Source of the DNA: an uncultured Lachnospiraceae bacterium
GTDB lineage: Bacteria > Bacillota > Clostridia > Lachnospirales > Lachnospiraceae
DNA length: 64,000 nt
Assembly (NCBI GenBank): GCA_910587635.1
Contig: CAJUNB010000005.1
Location: 124,001-188,000 of the forward strand
Reading direction: 5' to 3'
The notes beneath the pieces are model-generated. The model ran no database searches, was not told where the DNA came from, and was given only the letters and a program-made list of their open reading frames with translations. Numbering within the stretch: the first letter of the stretch is position 1; each line of letters starts with the position of its first letter. Position numbers and translations under genes: made by a program. Of the stretch, positions 47,988-56,703 are shown piece after piece.

Positions 47988-49090
47988 CAGAGCAGATACA
48001 CGGTGGAATGCTCCAGGACAGTCCCATATCTCTGGATTTTTCCGTCAATATCAATCCTCTCGGCATGCCACAGTATGTGAAAGAGGCATTGAGAGAGGCC
48101 GTGGACAGAGGAGAGGAGCTGTGGGAGAAATATCCAGATCCTCTGTGTAGAGAGTTGCGGGAACGGTTGGCAGACTGCCATCGTGTTTCGGCTAAGCGGA
48201 TTGTATGCGGAAATGGGGCTTCAGAACTGATTGTGGCGATTGTCCGGGCCTTTCAGCGCAGAAAAGGAACAGATTCTCTGGCCTGTGTCCTGCCTGTGCC
48301 TTCTTTTCTGGAATATGAACGGTCGCTTCAGGCAGTGGGAGCCGGAGTATACTTTTATCATATGAAAGAGGAGGAAAATTTCATGGTGACAGAGACTCTT
48401 CTGGAAAAACTGACACCGGATATGGACGTACTCTTTCTGTGTAATCCAAACAACCCGACAGGCAGTCTGCTTTCCGAAGAGCTTTTGAAAGTGATACTGG
48501 ACAGATGTGGGAAAAACGGGATTGCTGTCATATTGGATACGTGTTTTTGGGAGCTGGCACAATCGTCCCTGGCAGAAGAGGACAGGGCGTGGGACTATGG
48601 TAACTACCTCGATCTGATCGTTTTAAAAGCATTTACAAAGCTCTATGCCATTCCGGGACTTCGGCTGGGGTATTGTATCTGTTCGGATGTTAATTTGGCT
48701 GAAGAGATAATGGCGCAGGTACCCTGTTGGAATGTATCAGGGATGGCACAGACAGCGGGATTGACTGTTTTAAATAATAAGGAAAATATTGACTATATAA
48801 GTCAAACAAAGAAACTGATCGGACGGGAACGGAATTATCTGGAAGAAGAGCTTCAGAGACTGGGAATGAAAGTCCTTCCGGGGCAGGCCAATTTTCTCTG
48901 TTTTTATTCACAGGAGCCTTTGTATGAAAAGCTGCTGGGCAGAGGAATTCTGATTCGGGACTGCAGGAATTTCAGAGGACTGGAGGCAGGATGGTATCGG
49001 GTGGCAGTAAAAGGACATGCGGAAAACTCCTTATTGATAGAGCAGATAAGGCAGATTCTGAAAATACCAGAGCCGATAAAGGATCCTTAA
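47984..49090 (+). CDS. cobD: Threonine-phosphate decarboxylase CobD-like PLP enzyme
   Basis: 368 residues of the class I/II aminotransferase fold. Visible: IHGGMLQDSPISLDFSVNINPLGMP-like N-terminus (HGG and DFSxNINPLG are typical of CobD), NGASELIVAIVRAF, LCNPNNPTGSLL, DTCFWEL, and the PLP-lysine region LKAFTKLYAIPGLRLGY. It makes (R)-1-amino-2-propanol phosphate from threonine phosphate for CbiB. Starts with a 4-bp overlap with the LysM gene. Distinguished from histidinol-phosphate aminotransferase mainly by the cobalamin context. Confidence 0.9.
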   Translation: MTEQIHGGMLQDSPISLDFSVNINPLGMPQYVKEALREAVDRGEELWEKYPDPLCRELRERLADCHRVSAKRIVCGNGASELIVAIVRAFQRRKGTDSLACVLPVPSFLEYERSLQAVGAGVYFYHMKEEENFMVTETLLEKLTPDMDVLFLCNPNNPTGSLLSEELLKVILDRCGKNGIAVILDTCFWELAQSSLAEEDRAWDYGNYLDLIVLKAFTKLYAIPGLRLGYCICSDVNLAEEIMAQVPCWNVSGMAQTAGLTVLNNKENIDYISQTKKLIGRERNYLEEELQRLGMKVLPGQANFLCFYSQEPLYEKLLGRGILIRDCRNFRGLEAGWYRVAVKGHAENSLLIEQIRQILKIPEPIKDP

Positions 49091-49118
49091 GAGGCAGAAA
49101 AGGAGGCAGAGAAAAGAA

Positions 49119-50627
49119 ATGAGGGGTAATCTGATGATTCAGGGAACGATGTCCAATGCAGGGAAGAGCCTGCTGACGGCAGGCCTGCTCCGGGTTTTGA
49201 AGCAGGATGGTTTTTCTGTGGCTCCTTTTAAATCTCAGAATATGGCGCTGAACTCCTATATTACGGAGGAAGGGCTGGAAATCGGACGGGCCCAGGCCAT
49301 GCAGGCAGAAGCGGCGGGAATTTCTCCAGAGGCGGCTATGAATCCCATTTTATTAAAACCTTCTTCTCAAATGTGTTCTCAGGTCATTTTAAATGGAGAA
49401 GTCGTGGGAAACATGAGTGCGGCGGACTATTTTCGGCGGAAAAAAGACTATGTGCCTGATATTTTAGCAGCTTATCACAGACTGGAACAAAAATATGAAA
49501 TTATCGTGATCGAAGGGGCAGGGAGCCCGGCAGAAATCAATTTAAAGGAAAATGATATTGTGAATATGGGATTTGCCCGGATGGTGGATGCTCCCGTCCT
49601 TTTGGTGGGGGATATCGACAGAGGGGGCGTTTTTGCCCAGCTCTATGGGACAGTATCTTTGCTGGAGGAGGAAGAGAGGGCCCGAATCAAGGGGTTTGTG
49701 ATGAATAAGTTTCGGGGAGATAAAGCATTGCTTGATCCGGGTATCCGCCAGCTCTATGAAAGATGTCCCATACCGGTACTGGGGGTTGTTCCCTATGCAG
49801 AACTGGATATAGATGATGAGGACAGTCTGGCCGGCCGACTGTACTACAGGCGACAGCCGGAGGCCGTGGATATTGGAGTGATCCGGTTTCCCCATATTTC
49901 CAATTTTACGGATTTCAATCCGCTGGAGCAGGTGGAAAATGTGTCATTACGATATATCTCTTCTCTCCGGGAGATGGGAAATCCCGATCTGATACTGTTG
50001 CCCGGTACGAAAAATACGATGTATGATTTGTCCTGGATGCGGGAAAATGGAATAGAAAAGAGAATCAAAGAGCTGGTAACACGGGAAAATACGCTTGTAA
50101 TGGGGATATGTGGCGGCTTTCAGATGCTTGGCCGAACGCTTTCCGATCCTGAGAGAACAGAGGCGGGGGGAAGTATGGCGGGAATGGACCTGCTGCCGGT
50201 CTTTACTGTGTTTACAGAAAAGAAGCGGCGCAGCAGAGTGTCCGGGAAAATTATTATGGGAAATGGCAGCGCCTATGGCCAGATTGCAGAAGCGGATTTT
50301 ACCGGTTATGAAATTCATATGGGCAGGACGGAGTGTCTGCAGGAATTGGAGCCGCTTTCGGAGATAGAGGAAGCGGACAGCGGAAGGAAGAGCCTGGATG
50401 GCTATGTATCGGGAAACTGCCTGGGAACGTATGTCCATGGCATCTTTACATCGGGTACTTTTCGAACCCGTCTGCTGCAGCTTTTGTTTGCCAGAAAAGA
50501 AATCGCCTGGGAAGATAAAAACGGGGAAGACTATCTGGCTTATAAAAACCGACAGTATGACCTCCTGGCAGACCTGGTCAGAGAGAATATGGATATGGAG
50601 CAGGTGTATCGGATCATCGGGATATGA
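49119..50627 (+). CDS. cbiP: Cobyric acid synthase CbiP
   Basis: 502 residues. N-terminal synthetase domain with MIQGTMSNAGKSLLTAGLLRVL (P-loop-like), FKSQNMALNSYIT, EGAGSPAEINLKENDIVNMG and DIDRGGVFAQLYGT; C-terminal class I glutaminase domain with the nucleophile in GICGGFQMLG and the His in YVHGIF. It amidates side chains b, d, e and g of adenosylcobyrinic a,c-diamide. Last cobalamin gene, followed by a rho-independent terminator. Confidence 0.96.
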   Translation: MRGNLMIQGTMSNAGKSLLTAGLLRVLKQDGFSVAPFKSQNMALNSYITEEGLEIGRAQAMQAEAAGISPEAAMNPILLKPSSQMCSQVILNGEVVGNMSAADYFRRKKDYVPDILAAYHRLEQKYEIIVIEGAGSPAEINLKENDIVNMGFARMVDAPVLLVGDIDRGGVFAQLYGTVSLLEEEERARIKGFVMNKFRGDKALLDPGIRQLYERCPIPVLGVVPYAELDIDDEDSLAGRLYYRRQPEAVDIGVIRFPHISNFTDFNPLEQVENVSLRYISSLREMGNPDLILLPGTKNTMYDLSWMRENGIEKRIKELVTRENTLVMGICGGFQMLGRTLSDPERTEAGGSMAGMDLLPVFTVFTEKKRRSRVSGKIIMGNGSAYGQIAEADFTGYEIHMGRTECLQELEPLSEIEEADSGRKSLDGYVSGNCLGTYVHGIFTSGTFRTRLLQLLFARKEIAWEDKNGEDYLAYKNRQYDLLADLVRENMDMEQVYRIIGI

Positions 50628-50636
50628 TTTGGGAAG

Positions 50637-50678
50637 AGGGTCGGTGAATTTTATTCACTTTTAATTCGGCCCTTTTTC
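50637..50678 (+). terminator. Terminator at the end of the cobalamin locus
   Basis: Stem AGGGTCG / CGGCCCT (one U-G) enclosing a GTGAAT/ATTCAC hairpin, followed by a T-rich run. Confidence 0.7.
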
Positions 50679-50689
50679 CTTATTTTTAT

Positions 50690-50718
50690 TTGACGAACGC
50701 GGTAAATTATGGTATCAA
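50690..50718 (+). promoter_or_regulatory. Promoter for the topoisomerase genes
   Basis: TTGACG (50690-50695), 17-bp spacer, TATCAA (50713-50718), 36 nt upstream of the start codon. Confidence 0.6.
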
Positions 50719-50753
50719 TGGGAAGTGGATATGTAACGAGGAGAGGTCATAGT

Positions 50754-52676
50754 ATGGCAAAAAAAGAGACCTATGACGCTTCCAGTATTACTGTTCTGGA
50801 AGGACTGGAGGCTGTCAGGATGCGCCCTGGTATGTATATCGGGAGCGTATCTACAAAAGGATTGAATCATTTAATATATGAAATTGTTGACAATGCAGTG
50901 GATGAACATCTGGCCGGATATTGCAGCAGGATTACGGTGGTATTAAACGGTGACGGCTCTGCCACAGTATCGGACAATGGCAGGGGTATCCCGGTGGGGA
51001 TGCATGAGAAAGGAATCAGTGCGGAACGGCTCGTATTTACCACCCTGCATGCAGGGGGAAAGTTCGATGATACTTCCTATAAGACGAGTGGAGGCCTCCA
51101 TGGAGTAGGTTCCTCTGTTGTCAACGCACTGTCCACATGGTTGACCGTACAGGTCAAGCGAGATGGATGCATCTATGAAGATAAATATGAACGGGGAGAG
51201 CCGGTGACAGAGCTGCAGGACGGGCTCCTTCCTGTGGTGGGGAAGACGAAAGAGACTGGGACAAGTATCACATTTTTGCCTGATGATACGATTTTTGAAA
51301 GAACCCGTTTTCGGGAGGATGAAGTAAAAAGCCGTCTTCATGAAACTGCCTATTTAAATCCAGAGCTTACGATCCGGTTTGAGGACAGAAGAAAAGAAAT
51401 ACCGGAAATACTGGAGTTTCATGAACCTGACGGGCTCACAGGTTTTCTCAGAGACATGAATAAATCCAAAGAGACGATTCATGAGGTCATTTATTATAAG
51501 GGAGAGAGCGAAGGGATTTCCGTAGAAGCGGCGTTCCAGTATGTCAATGAGTTCCACGAAAATATACTGGGCTTTTGCAACAATATCTACAACGCAGAGG
51601 GCGGCACCCATCTGACCGGCTTCAAGACAGTGTTTACGACTGTCATCAACAATTATGCAAGAGAGCTGAATATCCTGAAAGAAAAGGATGTGAACTTCAC
51701 AGGGGCCGATGTGCGCAATGGTATGACGGCGGTGATTTCTATCAAGCATCCCGATCCCCGGTTTGAGGGGCAGACAAAGACAAAACTGGATAACCAGGAT
51801 GCGGCGAAAGTCGTAGCCAAGGTGACGGGAGATGAGATCCAGCATTATTTTGACAGAAATCTGGAAGTATTAAAGGCCGTGATCGGCTGTGCGGAAAAGG
51901 CGGCCAAAATCCGTAAGACAGAGGAAAAGGCCAAAACAAATATGCTGACAAAGCAGAAATTTTCCTTTGATTCCAATGGAAAACTGGCCAACTGTGAGAG
52001 CAGAGAAGTATCCAAATGCGAGATTTTCATTGTGGAAGGGGATTCTGCAGGAGGCAGTGCCAAGACGGCCAGAAACCGAATGTATCAGGCCATCCTGCCA
52101 ATTCGGGGAAAGATTCTGAATGTGGAGAAGGCCAGTATTGACAAAGTGCTCGCCAACGCAGAGATCAAGACGATGATCAATGCCTTCGGCTGTGGTTTTT
52201 CGGAGGGTTATGGCAACGATTTCGATATAACAAAGTTACGGTATGACAAGATAATTATTATGGCGGATGCGGATGTGGACGGGGCTCATATTTCCACATT
52301 GCTGCTCACCTTATTTTATCGTTTTATGCCGGAACTGATCTATGAGGGGCATGTCTATATTGCTATGCCGCCTCTCTATAAAGCGGTGCCTGCCCGGGGA
52401 GAAGAAGAGTATCTGTATGATGACAAGGCGTTGGAACGATACCGGAAACGGCACAAAGGACCCTTTACCCTTCAGAGGTATAAAGGACTGGGAGAGATGG
52501 ATGCGAATCAGCTCTGGGAGACGACACTGGATCCTGAAAAGCGGCTGCTGAAACTGGTAGAAATCGAGGATGCCCGTATGGCTTCCGAGGTGACAGGGAT
52601 GCTGATGGGAACGGAAGTTCCGCCGAGAAAGGCTTTTATCTATGACCACGCCCGGGATGCGGAGCTGGATATATAG
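50754..52676 (+). CDS. parE: Type II topoisomerase subunit B (topoisomerase IV ParE, or GyrB)
   Basis: 640 residues. GHKL ATPase with EIVDNAVDEHLAGY, DNGRGIPVGMH, and KTSGGLHGVGSSVVNALS (the T-S-G-G...G-S/A-S-V form is more ParE-like than the KVSGGLHGVGVSVV of GyrB), transducer QTKTKLDN, and a TOPRIM domain with IVEGDSAGGSAKTARNR and MADADVDGAH, then PLYK and KGLGEMDANQLWETTLDP. It supplies the ATPase and metal-binding part of the enzyme. ATG 50754 follows GAGGAGAGG; an ATG at 50709 overlaps the promoter and is excluded. 77 nt upstream of the A subunit. Confidence 0.88.
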   Translation: MAKKETYDASSITVLEGLEAVRMRPGMYIGSVSTKGLNHLIYEIVDNAVDEHLAGYCSRITVVLNGDGSATVSDNGRGIPVGMHEKGISAERLVFTTLHAGGKFDDTSYKTSGGLHGVGSSVVNALSTWLTVQVKRDGCIYEDKYERGEPVTELQDGLLPVVGKTKETGTSITFLPDDTIFERTRFREDEVKSRLHETAYLNPELTIRFEDRRKEIPEILEFHEPDGLTGFLRDMNKSKETIHEVIYYKGESEGISVEAAFQYVNEFHENILGFCNNIYNAEGGTHLTGFKTVFTTVINNYARELNILKEKDVNFTGADVRNGMTAVISIKHPDPRFEGQTKTKLDNQDAAKVVAKVTGDEIQHYFDRNLEVLKAVIGCAEKAAKIRKTEEKAKTNMLTKQKFSFDSNGKLANCESREVSKCEIFIVEGDSAGGSAKTARNRMYQAILPIRGKILNVEKASIDKVLANAEIKTMINAFGCGFSEGYGNDFDITKLRYDKIIIMADADVDGAHISTLLLTLFYRFMPELIYEGHVYIAMPPLYKAVPARGEEEYLYDDKALERYRKRHKGPFTLQRYKGLGEMDANQLWETTLDPEKRLLKLVEIEDARMASEVTGMLMGTEVPPRKAFIYDHARDAELDI

Positions 52677-52753
52677 GTCGTGAGCGGTTATCGACGGACA
52701 AGACAGAAAGATACAGTGATACAGATATCAAATCGGTACGGGAGTAAGAAATC

Positions 52754-55000
52754 ATGGATGAACGGATTATCAAGACAGAATATTCGGAGGTCATGCAAAA
52801 ATCCTATATTGACTATGCCATGAGCGTCATTATCGCCAGGGCTCTGCCGGATGTGCGGGACGGGTTGAAACCGGTACAGCGGCGTACCCTCTACGATATG
52901 TATGAACTGGGTATCCGATATGACAGGCCTTATCGAAAAAGTGCACGAATCGTAGGGGATACGATGGGCAAATACCATCCTCATGGGGACAGTTCCATCT
53001 ATGATGCTCTTGTTGTTATGGCACAGGAGTTTAAGAAGGGGCTGCCACTTGTGGATGGCCACGGTAACTTTGGCAATATCGAAGGGGATGGCGCTGCCGC
53101 CATGCGTTATACGGAGGCGAGACTGCAGAAGATCACCCAGGAAGCATTTCTGGCCGATCTGGACAAAGATGTGGTGGATTTCATGCCAAATTTCGACGAG
53201 ACAGAAAGGGAGCCGGTGGTACTGCCGGTGAAGTTGCCAAACCTCCTGGTGAATGGCTCGGAAGGAATCGCTGTCGGCATGGCTACGAGTATTCCCCCGC
53301 ACAATCTGGGAGAAGTGATCGATGCCACAAAAGCATATATGCAAAATGAGACGATTACGACAGCGGAGCTGATGAAATATGTAAAGGGGCCCGATTTCCC
53401 CACCGGGGGCATTGTCATCAATAAATCGGAACTTCTGCATATCTATGAGACTGGCACGGGGAAGATCAGAGTCCGGGGCAAGGTGGAAGTGGAAAAGGGG
53501 AAGGGCGGGAAGACGAATCTTGTCATTACCGAGATTCCGTATCCGATGATCGGCATGGGAATTTCCAAGTTTTTATCCGATGTGGCCGGACTGGCAGAGA
53601 CAAAGAAGACACAGGATATTGTGGATATTTCCAATCAGACGTCCAAAGAGGGCATCCGTATTGTGATCGAGCTGCGAAAAGATACCGATGTGGAAAATTT
53701 TAAAAATATGCTCTATAAAAAGACTCGTCTGGAAGACACGTTCGGAGTCAATATGCTGGCAATTGCGGACGGGCGTCCTGAGACGATGGGACTTAAGGAA
53801 ATTATCAGAGCAAATGTGGAGTTTCAGTTCCAGACAGCGACGAGAAAGTACAATACGCTGCTGGCAAAAGAACTGGAAAAGCGGGAGATTCAGGAAGGGC
53901 TGATCAAGGCCTGCAATGTGATTGATCTGATCATAGAAATATTGCGGGGTTCCAAAGACAGGGCCATGGCAAAGGCCTGCCTTGTGGAAGGGAAGACCAC
54001 CGGGATTCAGTTCAAGTCCAAAGAATCCAAAGTGATGGCGCAGATGCTGCAGTTTACGGAAAAACAGGCGAACGCCATATTGGAAATGCGGCTGTATAAG
54101 CTGATTGGACTGGAACTGGATGCCCTTGTGAAAGAGCATGAAGAGACGATCGCCAATATATACCGCTATGAGGATATCCTGGAGCGGAGAGATTCGATGG
54201 CGACGGTAATTATAAAAGAACTGGACAATCTGAAAAAGGAATATGCCACTTCGAGAAAGACAGTAGTGGAAGATGGGGAGGAAGCTGTTTTTGAGGAGAA
54301 GAAACCGGAGGAAATGGAGATTGTCGTTCTGATGGACCGTTTTGGCTATATCAGGGCAATTGATAAAAATACCTATGAACGGAACAAAGAGGCTGCGGAT
54401 GCAGAACATAAATTTGTATTTCTTTGTAAAAATACAGGGCGTATCTGCCTTTTTACGAACAGAGGGATATTGTATACAGTCAAGGCAGGAGATTTACCCT
54501 TTGGCAAATTTCGGGACAAGGGAATACCGGTAGATAATATCAGCAATTATGATTCTTCCGCGGAAGATATTATTTATGCAGTGAGTCAGACGGCGCTGAA
54601 TTTGTATCGGGTTATTTTTGCCACGAAGTTTTCCATGGTGAAGGTAGTGAGTGGTGGGGAGTTTGATGTCTCGAAACGGACTGTGGCTGCTACAAAGCTG
54701 CAGGAAGGAGATGAGCTGCTGGACGTGACAGTTCTGAACGGGCAGAAGGATATGGTATTCCAGTCTGTTGGAGGATTTTTCCTGAAATTTTCTCTGGAAG
54801 AAATACCGGAAAAGAAAAAGGGTGCCATCGGCGTAAGAGGCATGAAACTGGGAGAAAATGATACGATAGAGGCAGTATATTACGCATATCCGGAAGGAGA
54901 GGGGGAGAATGAGACGATCTCCTATAAGAGCAGGAATCTGGATCTGCATAAATTAAAATCCGGTAAACGGGATACCAAGGGAACGAAAATAAGAGCATAA
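52754..55000 (+). CDS. parC: Type II topoisomerase subunit A (topoisomerase IV ParC, or GyrA)
   Basis: 748 residues, shorter than GyrA (usually over 800). Breakage-reunion domain with SVIIARALPDVRDGLKPVQRR, the quinolone region YHPHGDSSIYDALV, and the catalytic tyrosine in AAMRYTEARL; the C-terminal beta-pinwheel (about 500-748) has blades such as GRICLFTNRGILYTVKAGDLP and KGAIGVRGMKL. The GyrA box (Q[KR]RGG[KR]G), needed for DNA wrapping, was not found, so decatenating topoisomerase IV is more likely than supercoiling gyrase. GGAGTAAG lies upstream of the start. Confidence 0.87.
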   Translation: MDERIIKTEYSEVMQKSYIDYAMSVIIARALPDVRDGLKPVQRRTLYDMYELGIRYDRPYRKSARIVGDTMGKYHPHGDSSIYDALVVMAQEFKKGLPLVDGHGNFGNIEGDGAAAMRYTEARLQKITQEAFLADLDKDVVDFMPNFDETEREPVVLPVKLPNLLVNGSEGIAVGMATSIPPHNLGEVIDATKAYMQNETITTAELMKYVKGPDFPTGGIVINKSELLHIYETGTGKIRVRGKVEVEKGKGGKTNLVITEIPYPMIGMGISKFLSDVAGLAETKKTQDIVDISNQTSKEGIRIVIELRKDTDVENFKNMLYKKTRLEDTFGVNMLAIADGRPETMGLKEIIRANVEFQFQTATRKYNTLLAKELEKREIQEGLIKACNVIDLIIEILRGSKDRAMAKACLVEGKTTGIQFKSKESKVMAQMLQFTEKQANAILEMRLYKLIGLELDALVKEHEETIANIYRYEDILERRDSMATVIIKELDNLKKEYATSRKTVVEDGEEAVFEEKKPEEMEIVVLMDRFGYIRAIDKNTYERNKEAADAEHKFVFLCKNTGRICLFTNRGILYTVKAGDLPFGKFRDKGIPVDNISNYDSSAEDIIYAVSQTALNLYRVIFATKFSMVKVVSGGEFDVSKRTVAATKLQEGDELLDVTVLNGQKDMVFQSVGGFFLKFSLEEIPEKKKGAIGVRGMKLGENDTIEAVYYAYPEGEGENETISYKSRNLDLHKLKSGKRDTKGTKIRA

Positions 55001-55014
55001 ACAGGAGGTTGTTT

Positions 55015-55596
55015 ATGAGAGTAATCGCAGGAACTGCCAGGAGTCTGCCCCTGAAGACATCGGAAGGTAAAGATACGAGACCGACAACTGACAGAATCAA
55101 AGAGACACTGTTCAATATGTTACAGTCACATATCCCCGGATGCGTTTTTGTAGATCTGTTCAGTGGCAGTGGCGGGATTGGGATAGAAGCATTGAGCCGA
55201 GGGGCGAAGAGTGCCTATTTTGTGGAAAGTGACAGAAATGCCACAAAGAATATCCGGGATAATCTGGCGTTTACAAGGCTGGCAGACCGGGCGGTGGTAT
55301 TGCAGGAAGATGCCCGGAGGGCATTTTATAAAATAAAGGAAGTGCCGGATATCGTTTTCATGGATCCGCCTTATAACAGTGGTCTGGAACAGGAGATTTT
55401 AGAAGTTCTTGCGAAAAGCAGGCAGATAACAGAAGAAACGATGATTGTGGTAGAAGCGTCTTTGAAAACTGACTTTTCCTATGTGGAAAGATGGGGCTTT
55501 CAGATCATAAAGGAAAAATGTTACAAGACAAATAAACATATGTTTATGAGGAGGAATACACAGGATGAAGACAGCGATTTATCCGGGCAGTTTTGA
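55015..55596 (+). CDS. rsmD: 16S rRNA (guanine-966 N2)-methyltransferase RsmD
   Basis: 193 residues. MRVIAGTARSLPLKT, RPTTDRIKETLFNML, SAM-binding DLFSGSGGIGIEALSRGA, and the catalytic FMDPPYNSG are all present. It methylates G966 of 16S rRNA in the 30S subunit. The start is ATG 55015 with AGGAGG upstream. Overlaps coaD by 32 nt, a common rsmD-coaD pairing in Firmicutes. Confidence 0.95.
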   Translation: MRVIAGTARSLPLKTSEGKDTRPTTDRIKETLFNMLQSHIPGCVFVDLFSGSGGIGIEALSRGAKSAYFVESDRNATKNIRDNLAFTRLADRAVVLQEDARRAFYKIKEVPDIVFMDPPYNSGLEQEILEVLAKSRQITEETMIVVEASLKTDFSYVERWGFQIIKEKCYKTNKHMFMRRNTQDEDSDLSGQF

Positions 55597-56050
55597 TCCG
55601 GTCACCTATGGCCATCTGGATATTATCAGGCGTGCAGCAGATATTTTTGACGAATTAATTATCAGTGTGTTAAATAATGTCAGGAAGACGCCATTGTTTT
55701 CTGTGGAGGAACGTGTTAAAATACTGGAAGATGCCACAAAAGACATGCCTAACATAAGAATAGAATCTTTCAGCGGGCTGCTGGTGGATTATGCAAGAGA
55801 GAAAGATGTGCATGTCATTGTCAGAGGATTACGTGCGATTACCGATTTTGAATATGAGCTGCAAAATGCTCAGACGAACAGGCTGTTATCCGGGGAAGAG
55901 CTGGATACGATGTTTTTTACAACAAGCCTGCAGTATTCTTATTTGAGTTCTACGACAGTGAAAGAGATCGCCAGCTATGGTGGGGACGTTTCCGGTTGTG
56001 TTCCCGAGTTTGTGGCGGAGCTGATCTATGGGAAGTTTGGAATCAGATAG
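55565..56050 (+). CDS. coaD: Phosphopantetheine adenylyltransferase
   Basis: 161 residues, standard length. MKTAIYPGSFDPVTYGHLDIIRRA has the nucleotidyltransferase T/HxGH motif (TYGHLD); VHVIVRGLRAITDFEYELQNA and the C-terminal SSTTVKEIASYGGDVSGCVPEFV (ISSTxxK motif) complete the active site. It forms dephospho-CoA from phosphopantetheine and ATP. Starts inside rsmD with AGGAGGAA upstream. Confidence 0.96.
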   Translation: MKTAIYPGSFDPVTYGHLDIIRRAADIFDELIISVLNNVRKTPLFSVEERVKILEDATKDMPNIRIESFSGLLVDYAREKDVHVIVRGLRAITDFEYELQNAQTNRLLSGEELDTMFFTTSLQYSYLSSTTVKEIASYGGDVSGCVPEFVAELIYGKFGIR

Positions 56051-56066
56051 ATTTCCGGAGGAAAGA

Positions 56067-56672
56067 ATGAGCAGTAAGATTGAACAGTTAATTGATGAAA
56101 TTGAAGAGTATATCGACAGTTGTAAATATCAGGCATTATCCAATACGAAGATTATCGTGAATAAAGAAGAGATCGATGAGCTTCTGCGAGAGCTGCGGAT
56201 GAAGACGCCGGATGAGATCAAGCGATATCAGAAGATCATCAGTAATAAAGAGGCAATTTTAAATGATGCCAAGGAAAAGGCTCAGGCATTGATCAATGCG
56301 GCCACCGTTCAGACAAATGAACTGATCAATGAACATGAAATTATGCAGCAGGCCTATGCCCAGGCTAACGAGGTGGTAGCTATGGCTACAAATCAGGCAC
56401 AGGAGATTCTGGATAACGCTACGATAGAGGCCAACAATGTAAAGGCGGCTGCTATGCAATATACAGACGATATACTGGGAAACCTGGAGACGCTGATTTC
56501 CCATTCCATAGACAATACTTCTCAGCAGTTTGACAGGACACTGGCTTCCATGCGTGACTGTATGAATGTGGTAAAGTCCAATCGGATGGAGCTGCATCCT
56601 GCTGATGTGGAGGCGGAGATCGAGCAGAGCAAAGAGGGAGAAGAAGAGAGTATCAATCTGGACATACTGTAA
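56067..56672 (+). CDS. Coiled-coil protein, ATPase/V-type subunit H-like (function unknown)
   Basis: 201 residues, almost entirely alpha-helical. N-terminus KIEQLIDEIEEYIDSCKYQALSN, then KIIVNKEEIDELLRELRMKTPDEIKRYQKIISNKEAIL with an alanine-rich coiled coil (EKAQALINAATVQTNELINEHEIM...AQEILDNATIEANNVKAAAMQYTDDIL). Proteins of this type are often labelled vacuolar H+-ATPase subunit H, and the first half also resembles DivIVA-like coiled coils; neither function is shown. In Lachnospiraceae it usually follows coaD, as here (16 nt). Ribosome-binding site GGAGGAAAG; an upstream ATG at 56028 lies in coaD. Confidence 0.8.
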   Translation: MSSKIEQLIDEIEEYIDSCKYQALSNTKIIVNKEEIDELLRELRMKTPDEIKRYQKIISNKEAILNDAKEKAQALINAATVQTNELINEHEIMQQAYAQANEVVAMATNQAQEILDNATIEANNVKAAAMQYTDDILGNLETLISHSIDNTSQQFDRTLASMRDCMNVVKSNRMELHPADVEAEIEQSKEGEEESINLDIL

Positions 56673-56703
56673 GGAAGACGGATTTAGGAAAGGGTATTCT
56701 TTT

